Source: Methylohalobius sp964654415
GTDB taxonomy: Bacteria; Pseudomonadota; Gammaproteobacteria; Methylococcales; Methylothermaceae
Direction: 5' to 3'
DNA length: 64,000 nt
Assembly (NCBI GenBank): GCA_964654415.1
Contig: CAZZIP010000012.1
Coordinates: forward strand, 1-64,000
The translations under genes and the position numbers were made by a program. This document shows, in pieces, positions 48,508 through 57,898 of this stretch (position 1 is the first letter of the stretch; each line of letters opens with the position of its first letter). A model generated the notes under the pieces. That model did not search any database. It was not told where the DNA came from and saw only the letters and a list, made by a program, of their open reading frames with translations.

Positions 48508-49947
48508 ATGTGCAAAAGGGGGATTTGTATTGGGTTTTATGTCTTGGGGCTTACGCTTGCCTTGGCTCATGCTGAAGAACCTTGGAAACTGGAAACGGAA
48601 GGGCCTTACGCTACCCGATGGCGCCTGGAAGTGACTGACCGGATCCGGGGCGAGTTCGTCGATTGGTTTAACTCAAAGACGCGCGAGAGCACTTACAACT
48701 TTACCGCCAACAAATTCCAGCTGGGCCTTAGAGTCCTGCACCCCAACCTGGAGAGTTTTGTCCAGTTCCAGGACACGTTCCTGACCGGGATACCCAAAAA
48801 TGGGGTCGGGGTAGGGGCCAACTATTTTCAAAACACCCCCGAGACCACTGGCAACCGCGCTTTCCTGCGCCAGGGCTGGGCAAGATTGAAATACGGCCCT
48901 TTCTACCTGCAGGGCGGACGCCAGCTGTATTCGGATTCCGCCCAGGGGGCAGCTTTTCATCCGGCGCTGAAATGGATTCAAGACTTCCGCTTGGCTCAGC
49001 GCTTGATCGGTCCGTTCGAATACACTCACACCGGCAGGAGCTTTGACGGCGGCACTTTAGGGGTGCTCACCGAGGATTTCGAGCTTGCTGGCTTTGCCTT
49101 CATGCCGACCTTCGGCGGCTTTGAGATCGCCGGCCAAAGCACCATCACCGACCTCCACGTCGCCGGCGTTACCCTGAACCTGCGCGACTCGAAGGCTTTT
49201 GGCAACACCTTAGGCCGGCTGTTTTGGACCTATTACGACGATAACCGCAGGCTGGTGGCCGCCGACAACCGCCCGCTTCCCGTGCGCCAGAAAACGCGCA
49301 GCGAAGAGATCCGCATCCACACTTTAGGTACTTCTGCTGCCCGGCTTTGGGCTTTGGGGCCTGGACTGCTGGATACCACCGCGTATTTCTACGGCCAGTT
49401 CGGCGACTGGCAAACGCAAGACCACCGCGCCTTCGCGTATGGAGTTGAGGCCGGCTATCAACTGCCCGATCTTTGGGGGGCGCCCTGGCTTCGGGCGGGG
49501 ATCAACACAGGCTCGGGCGATTCCAGTCCCAACGACGGCACCCACAAGACCTTCTTCCAGATGCTGCCGACCGCCTGGCTGTATGCCCAGTTTCCGTTTT
49601 ACAACATGATGAACAACCAGGATGTATTTGCCCAATTGATCGTAAAACCCCATCCCATGGTAACGGTGCGCGCCGACTTCCACTGGCTCAAGCTCAAAGA
49701 ATCCAAAGACTTAGTTTATGCCGGCGCCGGGGCGACCTCCGACCGCGTATTCGGTTTTGCCGGCTCTCCCAGCGGAGGATCCAGGGAGCTGGCTTATCTC
49801 GCCCACGTGATGCTCAGCGTCAAACCGATCTCGTTCCTTTGTTTCAACCTCCTGTACGCCCACGCCTTTGGCCAGGAGGCGGTCGATCCCCAGTTCTCAG
49901 GCCGGCAAGCTAATTACGGCTTCGCCGAGGCGATCGTTTCGTTTTGA
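48508..49947 (+). CDS. Outer-membrane porin, alginate-export-like family
   Basis: The 479-residue protein has signal peptide YVLGLTLALAHA followed by an alternating beta-strand body with many aromatic girdle residues, ending in the outer-membrane signature VSF (GFAEAIVSF). NFTANKFQLGLRVLHPN and FLRQGWARLKYGPFYLQGGR resemble the alginate_exp porin family found in nitrate operons. It likely lets nitrate across the outer membrane. It is the last gene of the nrt unit and overlaps the convergent transglycosylase gene by 38 bases. Confidence 0.8.
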   Translation: MCKRGICIGFYVLGLTLALAHAEEPWKLETEGPYATRWRLEVTDRIRGEFVDWFNSKTRESTYNFTANKFQLGLRVLHPNLESFVQFQDTFLTGIPKNGVGVGANYFQNTPETTGNRAFLRQGWARLKYGPFYLQGGRQLYSDSAQGAAFHPALKWIQDFRLAQRLIGPFEYTHTGRSFDGGTLGVLTEDFELAGFAFMPTFGGFEIAGQSTITDLHVAGVTLNLRDSKAFGNTLGRLFWTYYDDNRRLVAADNRPLPVRQKTRSEEIRIHTLGTSAARLWALGPGLLDTTAYFYGQFGDWQTQDHRAFAYGVEAGYQLPDLWGAPWLRAGINTGSGDSSPNDGTHKTFFQMLPTAWLYAQFPFYNMMNNQDVFAQLIVKPHPMVTVRADFHWLKLKESKDLVYAGAGATSDRVFGFAGSPSGGSRELAYLAHVMLSVKPISFLCFNLLYAHAFGQEAVDPQFSGRQANYGFAEAIVSF

Positions 49948-51121
49948 CCGGAGCGCGCTTGACAATCTTGACAGTCTTGGGGCGAGCAGTAGCTCGAGGG
50001 CGCGCCTTGATGATGGGCTTTTCCAAAGCGGCAAGCTGTACCGGAGGAAGCTCTGCCGCTTTAGCTTTAGCAAAGCGCAGGTCAAGGTCTGGGAAAAACC
50101 TTTCAGGCTGGCCGGCCACCTCGCACGCGGCCAGGAACTCGGCGTAATAATTGCGCGAGGCAAAGCCGAACAAGGGGTGGTCGTATTCGCGCACGATTTT
50201 AATAAAGTCGTCGCCGTGCTGTTCTTTGGCGCGCTTCATGCCGCTTATGCCGTGGTTATAAGAAGTGATTGCCAGCGGCCAACTCCCGAGCCGCTCGTAA
50301 GCCGATTTCAAATAACGCGCCGCGCCGTGGGCAGAAAGCACAGGATTTAGGCGAGCCTCCATGCTGTCGTCGCCGATGAAGGTCCGGGCGGCGCCGGGGG
50401 TAAACTGCCACATCCCCACCGCTCCGGCAGGGGAGCGCGCGGTGAGCTGGAAGGAAGATTCTACATGGGGGAGATAAGCTAGCTCTTCCGGCAGGCCGTA
50501 CTGACGGAAAATCCCGCGGAACAGAGACTCATAGCGCTGGCTGATCTCTAACCCTTTGCGGAAGCGCTCGCGTAGACCCCGCTGCGAACGTATCCGATCG
50601 GCCGCACCAAATACGGCTTTTTCTCCTACCCGCTGAGCGATATAGCGCGCTAGCTTTTCCTCCCAGGGGGAAAGCGCTTCGTTTTTAACGATCTTAGCCT
50701 CCAAATCCCGCAAGCGCTGGCGCCAATGTTCCAGGCGGCGCTCAATAAACGCCTTTTGCTCCGGGGTATAATAGCCGTCCTCGACCGGCTCCGGCAGGCG
50801 CACCACCTGATAGACGAGGTTCAGATAGCGGTTGTCGTGGATGACGACCTTATCGATTCCCCATTTGGCATACACTTTCCGCCAGAAAGCGACTTGGGGC
50901 TCCAACTCCTGCGACTTGGGGAAAACGCCAGCGATAAAGGCAAGTTTGTGCCATTTGCGCGAAGGCTCAGGCTTAGCCGCAGGTGGAGACGGCGGAACCT
51001 CCTGGCGGATGCTCACCGCCACAGGCTCAGGCGCCGGATCAGCTAGCTGCGGAGGCGAAGAGGCACAGGCAGTGACAAGCAGAGACGAAAGCCAAGCGGT
51101 GAAACGAAACCCAAGCGGCAT
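49910..51121 (-). CDS. Lytic murein transglycosylase, lipoprotein (MltD/SLT type)
   Basis: The 403-residue lipoprotein has lipobox LVTAC (C19) and a Pro-rich linker, then a helical region and an SLT domain. The catalytic Glu is E221 in YLPHVESSFQ, with SPAGAVGMWQFTPGAA and SYNHGISGMKRA completing the fold. It cuts peptidoglycan between MurNAc and GlcNAc from the outer-membrane inner face. The C-terminal 50 residues are Lys/Arg/Pro-rich, possibly wall-binding in place of LysM repeats, which are absent. GAGGAGG precedes the ATG. Confidence 0.87.
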   Translation of the reverse strand: MPLGFRFTAWLSSLLVTACASSPPQLADPAPEPVAVSIRQEVPPSPPAAKPEPSRKWHKLAFIAGVFPKSQELEPQVAFWRKVYAKWGIDKVVIHDNRYLNLVYQVVRLPEPVEDGYYTPEQKAFIERRLEHWRQRLRDLEAKIVKNEALSPWEEKLARYIAQRVGEKAVFGAADRIRSQRGLRERFRKGLEISQRYESLFRGIFRQYGLPEELAYLPHVESSFQLTARSPAGAVGMWQFTPGAARTFIGDDSMEARLNPVLSAHGAARYLKSAYERLGSWPLAITSYNHGISGMKRAKEQHGDDFIKIVREYDHPLFGFASRNYYAEFLAACEVAGQPERFFPDLDLRFAKAKAAELPPVQLAALEKPIIKARPRATARPKTVKIVKRAPVKTKRSPRRSRN

Positions 51122-51255
51122 GACCTTCCTCCTCTTTATTATTCAATTCACACCACCTGCACCGGGAATAAAACAAGCCCGATCCCTTTTAGCTAAAGCG
51201 ATTCAGCTACCATTAAAGTTAGAACAGAAACCGCCTCGATGCAAGCGCTTATCTT

Positions 51256-52242
51256 CTAAATAGCTGCCTGCGCAGCGGCTTTGAGCAGGTCGAGAAGGTC
51301 AAACACCCGGGCGAGGTAGTGGTCGTGGATTTTGAGCCGGCTTTCTCCATATCCTCGAAGTTCGTTGCCCAATCGGTCGATGAATTTTTCCAGCCGGCGG
51401 CGGTGAACACCCGTCGCGGCCAAGATTGGGTCGACGACGACGCCTGCCAGGGTAGAAACTACCGCCAGCGCTGCCATGACCGTTCCGACCGAAGCGACGA
51501 TCAAGCCGGCAGAAGCGCTCGCCGGAAAGATCGAGTAATACCAGGCGCCAAGCGTTGGACCGAGCCAGAAACTGGACACCGCAAGGTGATGAGCGATGGC
51601 GCCAGCCAAAGCAGTTCCTCCTGCCACCGCTCCCGGGGTGGCTTTTTGGAAAGCGGCATAGCCTGCGGCCAGGCTAATGATACTGGCAGCCAGGTCGGCC
51701 GCCGCTGTCCGGGCGATAGCGAGTTGGGCAAGATTGTGCTCCAGCGCTTTTCTGAAATCTGGTTCGTCCAGCTTGCGGCGGATGGTATCTAGATAATCCT
51801 TACAAATCCTAGCCAAGACAGGTTCGGCCAGAATCTCGGCGAGCAGGGCATCTTTGTGCGACTTGCGTTCCCCCTGACTGTAGGGAAGTTCTAACAACTC
51901 GGTGTAGATCAGCCATTCGACCTCGCGCTGGACCTCGGTCTTGAACCCTTTCGGCAGCCTGTCCAGGCGATGCGCTGCGCTTTTAGCCCCGAACTTGCGG
52001 CACAGCCCTGAAAGCGCCTGCAAAACAAGCGAGGGACCTGCCCAGATAAGATTCAACGGCGCCCGATATAAGTCCTTTCCTAGCGCTTTGCAGTGGAGCT
52101 TTAAGGCGCCGCGCATGGAAAAATACTCGGCTACGAACACAGGCACTTTCGCCTTACACGACTTGATATAGCGTTCGATGCCACTTTTTACAGCCTGCTC
52201 CAAAAACTCAGGAGCAGGGGACCGGTCATGGTCAATAACCAT
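51256..52242 (-). CDS. Conserved unknown protein with membrane segments
   Basis: The 328-residue protein has no recognised motif. Residues 1-190 are mostly helical and charged (FVAEYFSMRGALKLHCKALG, KEVQREVEW-like strands). Residues about 190-275 hold three to four hydrophobic stretches rich in Ala and Gly (LAASIISLAAGYAAF, LAVVSTLAGVVVDPILAA). The C-terminus is a basic helix (RRRLEKFIDRLGNELRGYG). It resembles small DUF families of membrane-associated unknowns. It is separate from arsR (opposite strand) and from the transglycosylase (134-base gap). Confidence 0.65.
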   Translation of the reverse strand: MVIDHDRSPAPEFLEQAVKSGIERYIKSCKAKVPVFVAEYFSMRGALKLHCKALGKDLYRAPLNLIWAGPSLVLQALSGLCRKFGAKSAAHRLDRLPKGFKTEVQREVEWLIYTELLELPYSQGERKSHKDALLAEILAEPVLARICKDYLDTIRRKLDEPDFRKALEHNLAQLAIARTAAADLAASIISLAAGYAAFQKATPGAVAGGTALAGAIAHHLAVSSFWLGPTLGAWYYSIFPASASAGLIVASVGTVMAALAVVSTLAGVVVDPILAATGVHRRRLEKFIDRLGNELRGYGESRLKIHDHYLARVFDLLDLLKAAAQAAI

Positions 52243-52316
52243 ATCAACATCATACCGACGAAGAAAATTCCAGGGAACAGTTTTGCAGATGGCCTGATAA
52301 AACTTGATCTTGATAG

Positions 52317-52329
52317 ATAATTCGATTAT
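52317..52329. promoter_or_regulatory. Operator-like palindrome before arsR
   Basis: ATAAT, TCG and ATTAT form a 13-base perfect palindrome ending 9 bases before the arsR ATG. AT-rich dyads in this place are typical autoregulatory ArsR sites. No Shine-Dalgarno is visible between it and the ATG. Confidence 0.5.
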
Positions 52330-52338
52330 TTTAAAAAC

Positions 52339-52671
52339 ATGGAATCATCTCAAGCTCTTGAGGCTCTAAGCGCCCTAGCTCAAGCAACCCGGCTTTCGGT
52401 CTTTCGCCTTTTGGTCCAGGCTGGCTCCAATGGCTTTACCGCTGGCGAGATTGCCCGCCGGCTTGGAATCCCTAATGCCACTTTATCCTTCCACCTGAAA
52501 GAACTGGCCCAAGCTGGCCTGATCCGCGCCCGGCAGGGGGGGCGCTTTTTGTACTATGCCGCAGATTTCGCCGCGATGCAGGAGTTAATCGCTTTTCTCA
52601 CTGAAAACTGCTGCCGGGGCAAACCATGTTTGCCCCAAGAGGAATGCGAACATGACCAACCCTCCCTATAA
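52339..52671 (+). CDS. arsR: ArsR-family metalloregulator
   Basis: The 110-residue winged-helix repressor has LSALAQATRLSVFRLLVQAG, recognition helix NATLSFHLKELAQAGLI and wing ARQGGRFLYYA. The C-terminal Cys cluster NCCRGKPCLPQEEC offers vicinal thiols to bind As(III), in place of the CxC in the recognition helix of classical ArsR. Binding would release the operator and induce arsC. The end overlaps arsC by 20 bases. Confidence 0.87.
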   Translation: MESSQALEALSALAQATRLSVFRLLVQAGSNGFTAGEIARRLGIPNATLSFHLKELAQAGLIRARQGGRFLYYAADFAAMQELIAFLTENCCRGKPCLPQEECEHDQPSL

Positions 52672-53152
52672 GGTCCTATTCTTATGCACCGGAAATTCTG
52701 CCAGAAGCATCATGGCCGAAGCCTTGCTTAACGCCTTGGGGCAAGGAAGGTTTTGCGCTTTTTCCGCCGGCAGCCATCCTGCCGGATTCGTCCATCCTTT
52801 GGCCTTAGAGAAGCTCGCCAAAGAGGGTATTCCAACTTCAGGGTTGCGCAGCAAGAGCTTAGAGGAATTTGTCCAAGCTGGGGCGCCTGAACTCGATTTC
52901 GTCATCACCGTGTGCGACAAGGCCGCCGGCGAACCGTGCCCGATCTTTCCAGGCCGCCCGATCACCGCTCACTGGGGGGTTCCAGACCCGGCCGCCGTCG
53001 AAGGTTCCGAGGAGGAAAAACGGCTGGCCTTCGCCAAAGCCTACGCCCTGCTCAAGCGGCGGATTTCGTTATTCGCCAGCCTGCACCCGGAGAGCTTAGA
53101 GCGCCTGGTGCTAGAACAAAAGGTGCGCGCGATCGGGCAGGTGGGACTATGA
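52652..53152 (+). CDS. arsC: Arsenate reductase, LMW-phosphatase type
   Basis: The 166-residue enzyme has phosphatase loop CTGNSARS (C12), with C89 in VITVCDKA and C97 in GEPCPIF as the relay pair, and late DP in GVPDPAAVEG. This is the thioredoxin-coupled arsenate reductase type. It reduces As(V) to As(III). No arsenite pump (ArsB/Acr3) is encoded next to it in this window. Its end overlaps the convergent cusA gene by 6 bases. Confidence 0.9.
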   Translation: MTNPPYKVLFLCTGNSARSIMAEALLNALGQGRFCAFSAGSHPAGFVHPLALEKLAKEGIPTSGLRSKSLEEFVQAGAPELDFVITVCDKAAGEPCPIFPGRPITAHWGVPDPAAVEGSEEEKRLAFAKAYALLKRRISLFASLHPESLERLVLEQKVRAIGQVGL

Positions 53153-56100
53153 GCCTTCTACCACCCGCCGTTTCCAAAGGGCGTAGATCGCCGGATAAAC
53201 GGCAAGCTCTAGCAGCGCCGAGGTAACCACGCCGCCGAGCATGGGGGCGGCGATGCGCTTCATCACGTCGGCGCCGGTGCCGGTGCTCCACAGGATGGGC
53301 AACAGCCCGATCAGGATGGTCGCCACCGTCATCAGCTTGGGGCGGATGCGCCTGACCGCCCCCTCCATCACCGCCTCCTTGAGATCGGCAAAGGTCTGCA
53401 TTCGCCCCTCCTGCTGGCGCCTGGCAAAAGCCAGGTCGAGATAAAGCAGCATCACCACTCCGGTCTCTGCGTCCAGCCCGGCTAAGGCGATAAGCCCCAC
53501 CCACACCGCCACGCTCAGGTGGTAGTCCAAAAGATACAAGAGCCACACTGCCCCGACCAGGGAGAAAGGCACCGCAAGCAGCACGATCAAAGTCTTGGCC
53601 ACCGAGCCGGTGTTGAGGTAAATCAGCACGAACACCAATGCCAAGGTAAGGGGGACGATAAACGAAAGCTTGGCTTGCGCCCGCTTGAGGTATTCGAACT
53701 GCCCGGACCAGCTCAAGTGCACCCCGGGCGGAAGGGCAACCTCCTTGGCTACCTTCTGTTTGGCTTCTGCCACATATCCTCCAAGGTCTCGCCCGGCCAC
53801 GTCCACGTACACGTAGCCGACGAGCATCCCGTCCTCGTCGCGGATCATCGGCGGTCCTAGAGAGTAGCGGACGTCCACCAATTGCCCCAAGGGCAAAAGC
53901 AGCCCTTGCGGGGTGGAGACCGGCAGCGCTTTTAGTTTCTCCACCTCGTCGCGAAGCTCCCTGGGATAGCGCAGGATCACGGAATAGCGCTCGCGCCCCT
54001 CCACGGTCCAGGTGATGGATTTGCCGCCGATCGCCGTCTCGATGACGTCTTGCACGTCGCCGACCGTCAACCCGTAGCGCGCCGCCTCCAGGCGGTTCAC
54101 CGCAAGGTCCAGATAATAGCCGCCGCTTGAGCGGTCGTAGAATACGCTGCGGGTGCCGCGCAGGGGGGCTAAGACCTGCTCGATCTGGCTGCCTGCCTGC
54201 TCGATACTCTCCAAGTCGGGGCCGAAGACCTTGACTCCCAGGACGCTGCGGATCCCGGTGGCCAGCATCTCAGTGCGGGTCTGGATCGGCATCCAGAAGA
54301 TGTTGGGCATGCCGGGGAAGCGAAGCGTCTTGTCCATCTCGTCGAGCAGCTCGTCGTAGCTTAAGGGGCGCTCCTCGGGCCACAGGCGCTGTAGTCCGGG
54401 TTTGAGCCAAGATGGCGCCCAGTCCGAATACCAGCGCTTAATTGGGACTTTCCGCCAGGCCGAAGGGGCTTTAAGTTCTACCACCGTCTCGACCATGTTG
54501 AGCGGTGCAGGATCGGTAGGCGTATTGGCGCGTCCGATCTTGCCAAAGACCGTTTCCACCTCGGGAAAGCTTTTGAGCATCCGGTCCTGGGCCTTAAGGA
54601 CCTGCTGCGCCTGCGTCATGCCCATACCCGGCAGCGAGGTCGGCATGTAGAGGATCGTCCCCTCGTTGAGGGGAGGCATGAATTCAGAACCGAGCTTTAA
54701 AAACAGCGGCAGGCTCAAACCCACCGCCGCCAGCGCCCCGAGCACCACGCCCACGCGAAAGCGCACGGCGAAAGCGACCACGGGTCGATAGAGGGCGATG
54801 AGCGCCCGGCTTAGTGGGTGGCGCTCTTCCGGGTGGATGCGCCCGCGGATGAACAAACCGGCCAAAGCGGGCGTCAAGGTCACCGCCAGCACGGCGGCGA
54901 ACGCCATGGAAAAAGTCTTGGTGTAGGCCAAAGGCTTAAACAGCCTGCCCTCCTGCGCCTCCAGCGCGAAGATCGGGAGAAAGGAAACAGTGATCACCAG
55001 CAGGGCAAAAAAGATCGAAGGTCCGACTTCTTTTAGCGCATTCAGGATCACCTGTTCGCGCGCTAGCGGTTTTCCCTGGCTTTGCCATTCCTCCAGCCGT
55101 TTGTGGGCGTTTTCCACCATGATGATCGAAGCGTCCACCATAGCGCCGATGGCGATGGCGATCCCGCCCAAGGACATGATGTTGGCCGTCACCCCAAGGT
55201 AAACCATAGGGATAAAGGAAAGCAGCACCGCTACTGGCAAAGCGACGATGGGGATCAGCGCGCTGCGAAGGTGCCACAGGAAAACGACGATGACCAGGCT
55301 GACGATGGCCATCTCTTCCAGCAAGGTGGTCTTCAAAGTATCGATGGCGCGCTGGATCAGGTTCGAGCGGTCGTAGGTCACCACGATTTCCACGCCGCTT
55401 GGAAGAGCACTCTGGATCTCCTTCAGTTTTTCCTTGACCGCGCTTATTACCTTAAGGGCGTTTTCTCCATGGCGCATCACCACGATCCCCCCCACCGCCT
55501 CGCCCTCGCCGTTGAGCTCGCCGATCCCGCGGCGCAGGTCTGGACCGAGCTGCACCTGCCCCAGGTCGCGCACCAAAATGGGAACGCCTTGGCCGTCGGT
55601 TCCGACCGGGATGTTTTCGATGTCTTCAAGCGAACGGAAGTACCCCAGCCCGCGAACGTAGTGCTCGGTCCCGCTGACCTCCAGCACCCGACCGCCCACC
55701 TCGTTGTTGCTGCGGGAGATCGCCTCGACTACGCGCTGGATGGGCAGGCGATAAGCCAAAAGCGCTTCGGGTTCCAAGGTGACCTGATACTGCTTGACGA
55801 AGCCTCCCACCGCCGCCACCTCGGCCACCCCCGGCACGCTCGCAAGGAGGTAGCGCAGATACCAGTCCTGAAGGGAGCGCAACTCGGCCAGGTTGTGTCT
55901 TCCAGTTTTGTCCACCAGGGCGTACTGAAACACCCAACCCACCCCGGTGGCGTCGGGGCCGAGCTGGGGCTGTACCCCTTCAGGAAGCCTCTTGGCGATC
56001 CCCTGCAGGTACTCCAGCACCCGACTCCTAGCCCAATAGATGTCGGTGCCGTCCTCGAACACCACGTACACGAAAGAATCGCCGACCATGGAGACGCCGC

Positions 56101-56347
56101 GCACGTATTTCACTTTCGGCGCTGAGACTAAAGCCGAAACGATAGGATAGGTGACTTGGTCCTCCATGGTCCTGGGGCTTCTTCCAGGCCACTCGCTGTA
56201 GACGATGACCTGAACGTCGGAAAGGTCGGGCAAGGCATCCAGCGGCACGCGCACAAGCGCCAAGATTCCCCAGGCGCAAGCCAACCCCATAAGGAGCAAC
56301 ACCAAGAATCGGTTTCTGGCGCAAAGTTCGATGAGCCTGGCGATCAC
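53147..56347 (-). CDS. cusA: Heavy-metal RND efflux pump, CusA/CzcA type
   Basis: The 1066-residue inner-membrane RND pump starts at the GTG at 56347, overlapping the cusB stop (GTGA). It has about twelve helices, with acidic and Met residues typical of HME-RND: helix 4 block IAIGAMVDASIIMVENAHKR, periplasmic MPTSLPGMGMTQAQQVL, and MPIQTRTEMLATGIRSVLG with the Met site, later LIALAGLDAETGVVMLLYL. Met-rich loops favour Cu(I)/Ag(I). No outer-membrane CusC-like gene is present here, so a shared TolC-type channel is likely. Confidence 0.9.
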   Translation of the reverse strand: MIARLIELCARNRFLVLLLMGLACAWGILALVRVPLDALPDLSDVQVIVYSEWPGRSPRTMEDQVTYPIVSALVSAPKVKYVRGVSMVGDSFVYVVFEDGTDIYWARSRVLEYLQGIAKRLPEGVQPQLGPDATGVGWVFQYALVDKTGRHNLAELRSLQDWYLRYLLASVPGVAEVAAVGGFVKQYQVTLEPEALLAYRLPIQRVVEAISRSNNEVGGRVLEVSGTEHYVRGLGYFRSLEDIENIPVGTDGQGVPILVRDLGQVQLGPDLRRGIGELNGEGEAVGGIVVMRHGENALKVISAVKEKLKEIQSALPSGVEIVVTYDRSNLIQRAIDTLKTTLLEEMAIVSLVIVVFLWHLRSALIPIVALPVAVLLSFIPMVYLGVTANIMSLGGIAIAIGAMVDASIIMVENAHKRLEEWQSQGKPLAREQVILNALKEVGPSIFFALLVITVSFLPIFALEAQEGRLFKPLAYTKTFSMAFAAVLAVTLTPALAGLFIRGRIHPEERHPLSRALIALYRPVVAFAVRFRVGVVLGALAAVGLSLPLFLKLGSEFMPPLNEGTILYMPTSLPGMGMTQAQQVLKAQDRMLKSFPEVETVFGKIGRANTPTDPAPLNMVETVVELKAPSAWRKVPIKRWYSDWAPSWLKPGLQRLWPEERPLSYDELLDEMDKTLRFPGMPNIFWMPIQTRTEMLATGIRSVLGVKVFGPDLESIEQAGSQIEQVLAPLRGTRSVFYDRSSGGYYLDLAVNRLEAARYGLTVGDVQDVIETAIGGKSITWTVEGRERYSVILRYPRELRDEVEKLKALPVSTPQGLLLPLGQLVDVRYSLGPPMIRDEDGMLVGYVYVDVAGRDLGGYVAEAKQKVAKEVALPPGVHLSWSGQFEYLKRAQAKLSFIVPLTLALVFVLIYLNTGSVAKTLIVLLAVPFSLVGAVWLLYLLDYHLSVAVWVGLIALAGLDAETGVVMLLYLDLAFARRQQEGRMQTFADLKEAVMEGAVRRIRPKLMTVATILIGLLPILWSTGTGADVMKRIAAPMLGGVVTSALLELAVYPAIYALWKRRVVEGS

Positions 56348-57816
56348 TTTCCTTGCCCCTCCAGGCTGGCATAGACGGTGAACCGCCCGCGCACCTCGGC
56401 CTGGCCCGGGCGCTTTAAGCTTACCGTCACTCCCCAAGGGCCGGCCATGGTGAAGCGCACCTTAGCTTGGTAGACTCCCTGCCCGAGATGGCTGGCCTCG
56501 GCATGATCGATCATCATCCCTGGCATGTCCATGGTATATTCCAGGGCAACCTGGGCGTCGGTGACCGGCTGGCCGCGTTCGTCCACCAGGGTAAGCAGCA
56601 GGAGGTTGTCGCCCACCCGGGCCGGGTCGGGGTCGGTGGCGAGTTTGAGCTTGAACTTGCCCAAGGGCTTTTCTTCTGGGGCTTTGCCGCCCCCGCCCTC
56701 CATCTCCATGGGCTTGGCGCTTTCCATCTTCCAGTCGCCCATGCCGATCTGCCCCATCATCGCCATCATGCTCTCGGCGGCTTTGAGCTTGCTTTCCGAG
56801 TCGATCAGGAAGGTGCCGCTCGCCGCCACCTGCTCGCCTTCTTGCAAGCCATCCAAGACCTCGTAATACCCTGAGGCCGCCGTTCCCAGGCGCACCTCGC
56901 GCGGCTCGAAGCTTCCTTGTCCGCGGTCGACGAAGACCAGCTTGCGCTCCCCGGAGTGGAGCACGGCGCTTTCCGGCACTGCCAGCTTTTCCCCGAGATT
57001 GACCTCGATCTCCAGCCTGGCGTACATACCTGGCTTAAGCTTAAGGTCCTGGTTGGGAAATACCAGCCGTACCGGGTTGGTACGGGTTTCGGCCTCCAGG
57101 TAGGGATAGAGATAATCGACCTTCCCGCGCCAGGTAGCGCCGGGAACGTAGGAAAGCCGCATGGTCGCCTCCTGCCCCAGCTGGACCAAGGGCAGATCGG
57201 ATTCGTAAATAGAGGCAAGCACCCAGACGGTCGAAAGGTCGGCGATCTTGTACAGGGTCATCCCAGGCTCTACCTTCTGGCCTTTCAGCGCCCGCTTTTC
57301 GATGACGTAGCCGCTGATCGGGGAAACGATCGTCTGGTAGAGCCTAGAACTTTTCCCCCGTTCCAAGTCCTGAATCTGGGCAGGCGTAAAGTCCCACAGA
57401 ACAAGCCGCCTGCGGCTGGCCTCGACCAGAAACCTTGCCGACTCGAGCGCTTCCGGAAGCGGGCTGGCTTTCAGCTGTTCAAGCGTGCGCAGCGCCAACA
57501 GGTATTCTTCTTGGGCGCTCACCAGCTCAGGGCTGTAGATCGCCAGCAAAGGTTGCCCGCGGCGGACGAACTTACCGGTCGAATCCAGGTAAAGCTCCTT
57601 TATCCAGCCGGAGATCTTGAGCGTCACCTCGGCGAGCTTGCGCTCGTCGTACTCTACCCTGCCCAAGGTGCGGATGACTTTGGTCAAAGGTTTGCGTTCG
57701 ACCTTGGCGTACGCGACGCCGATGAGTTGGCGTTGGTTTGGAGTGAACAGCACCTCCACTGGCCAAGCCTGACCGCAGGCCGCCCAGAGCGCAAAGACAA
57801 TCAAAACAGCACGCAC
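56344..57816 (-). CDS. cusB: CusB-type membrane fusion protein with C-terminal FixH/YtkA-like domain
   Basis: The 490-residue periplasmic adaptor has signal VLIVFALWAACGQAW. LTKVIRTLGRVEYDERKLAE, GWIKELYLDSTGKFVRRGQP, and barrel-sandwich VSPISGYVIEKRALKGQ follow. A Met-rich stretch near 350-375 (SMMAMMGQIGMGDWKM) precedes an extra domain, KFKLKLATDPDPARVGDN to MAGPWGVTVSLKRPG, like FixH/YtkA immunoglobulin-like modules. The start is GTG after AGGAGGT. It delivers metal and links CusA to the outer channel. Confidence 0.86.
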   Translation of the reverse strand: MRAVLIVFALWAACGQAWPVEVLFTPNQRQLIGVAYAKVERKPLTKVIRTLGRVEYDERKLAEVTLKISGWIKELYLDSTGKFVRRGQPLLAIYSPELVSAQEEYLLALRTLEQLKASPLPEALESARFLVEASRRRLVLWDFTPAQIQDLERGKSSRLYQTIVSPISGYVIEKRALKGQKVEPGMTLYKIADLSTVWVLASIYESDLPLVQLGQEATMRLSYVPGATWRGKVDYLYPYLEAETRTNPVRLVFPNQDLKLKPGMYARLEIEVNLGEKLAVPESAVLHSGERKLVFVDRGQGSFEPREVRLGTAASGYYEVLDGLQEGEQVAASGTFLIDSESKLKAAESMMAMMGQIGMGDWKMESAKPMEMEGGGGKAPEEKPLGKFKLKLATDPDPARVGDNLLLLTLVDERGQPVTDAQVALEYTMDMPGMMIDHAEASHLGQGVYQAKVRFTMAGPWGVTVSLKRPGQAEVRGRFTVYASLEGQGK

Positions 57817-57898
57817 GATGCACCTCCTATCTTGGCAAAACCCGATGGATAGCTTTAAGACGGCGATTGCCGCTTAAGGCCTTGGAGCTACCTACGGG

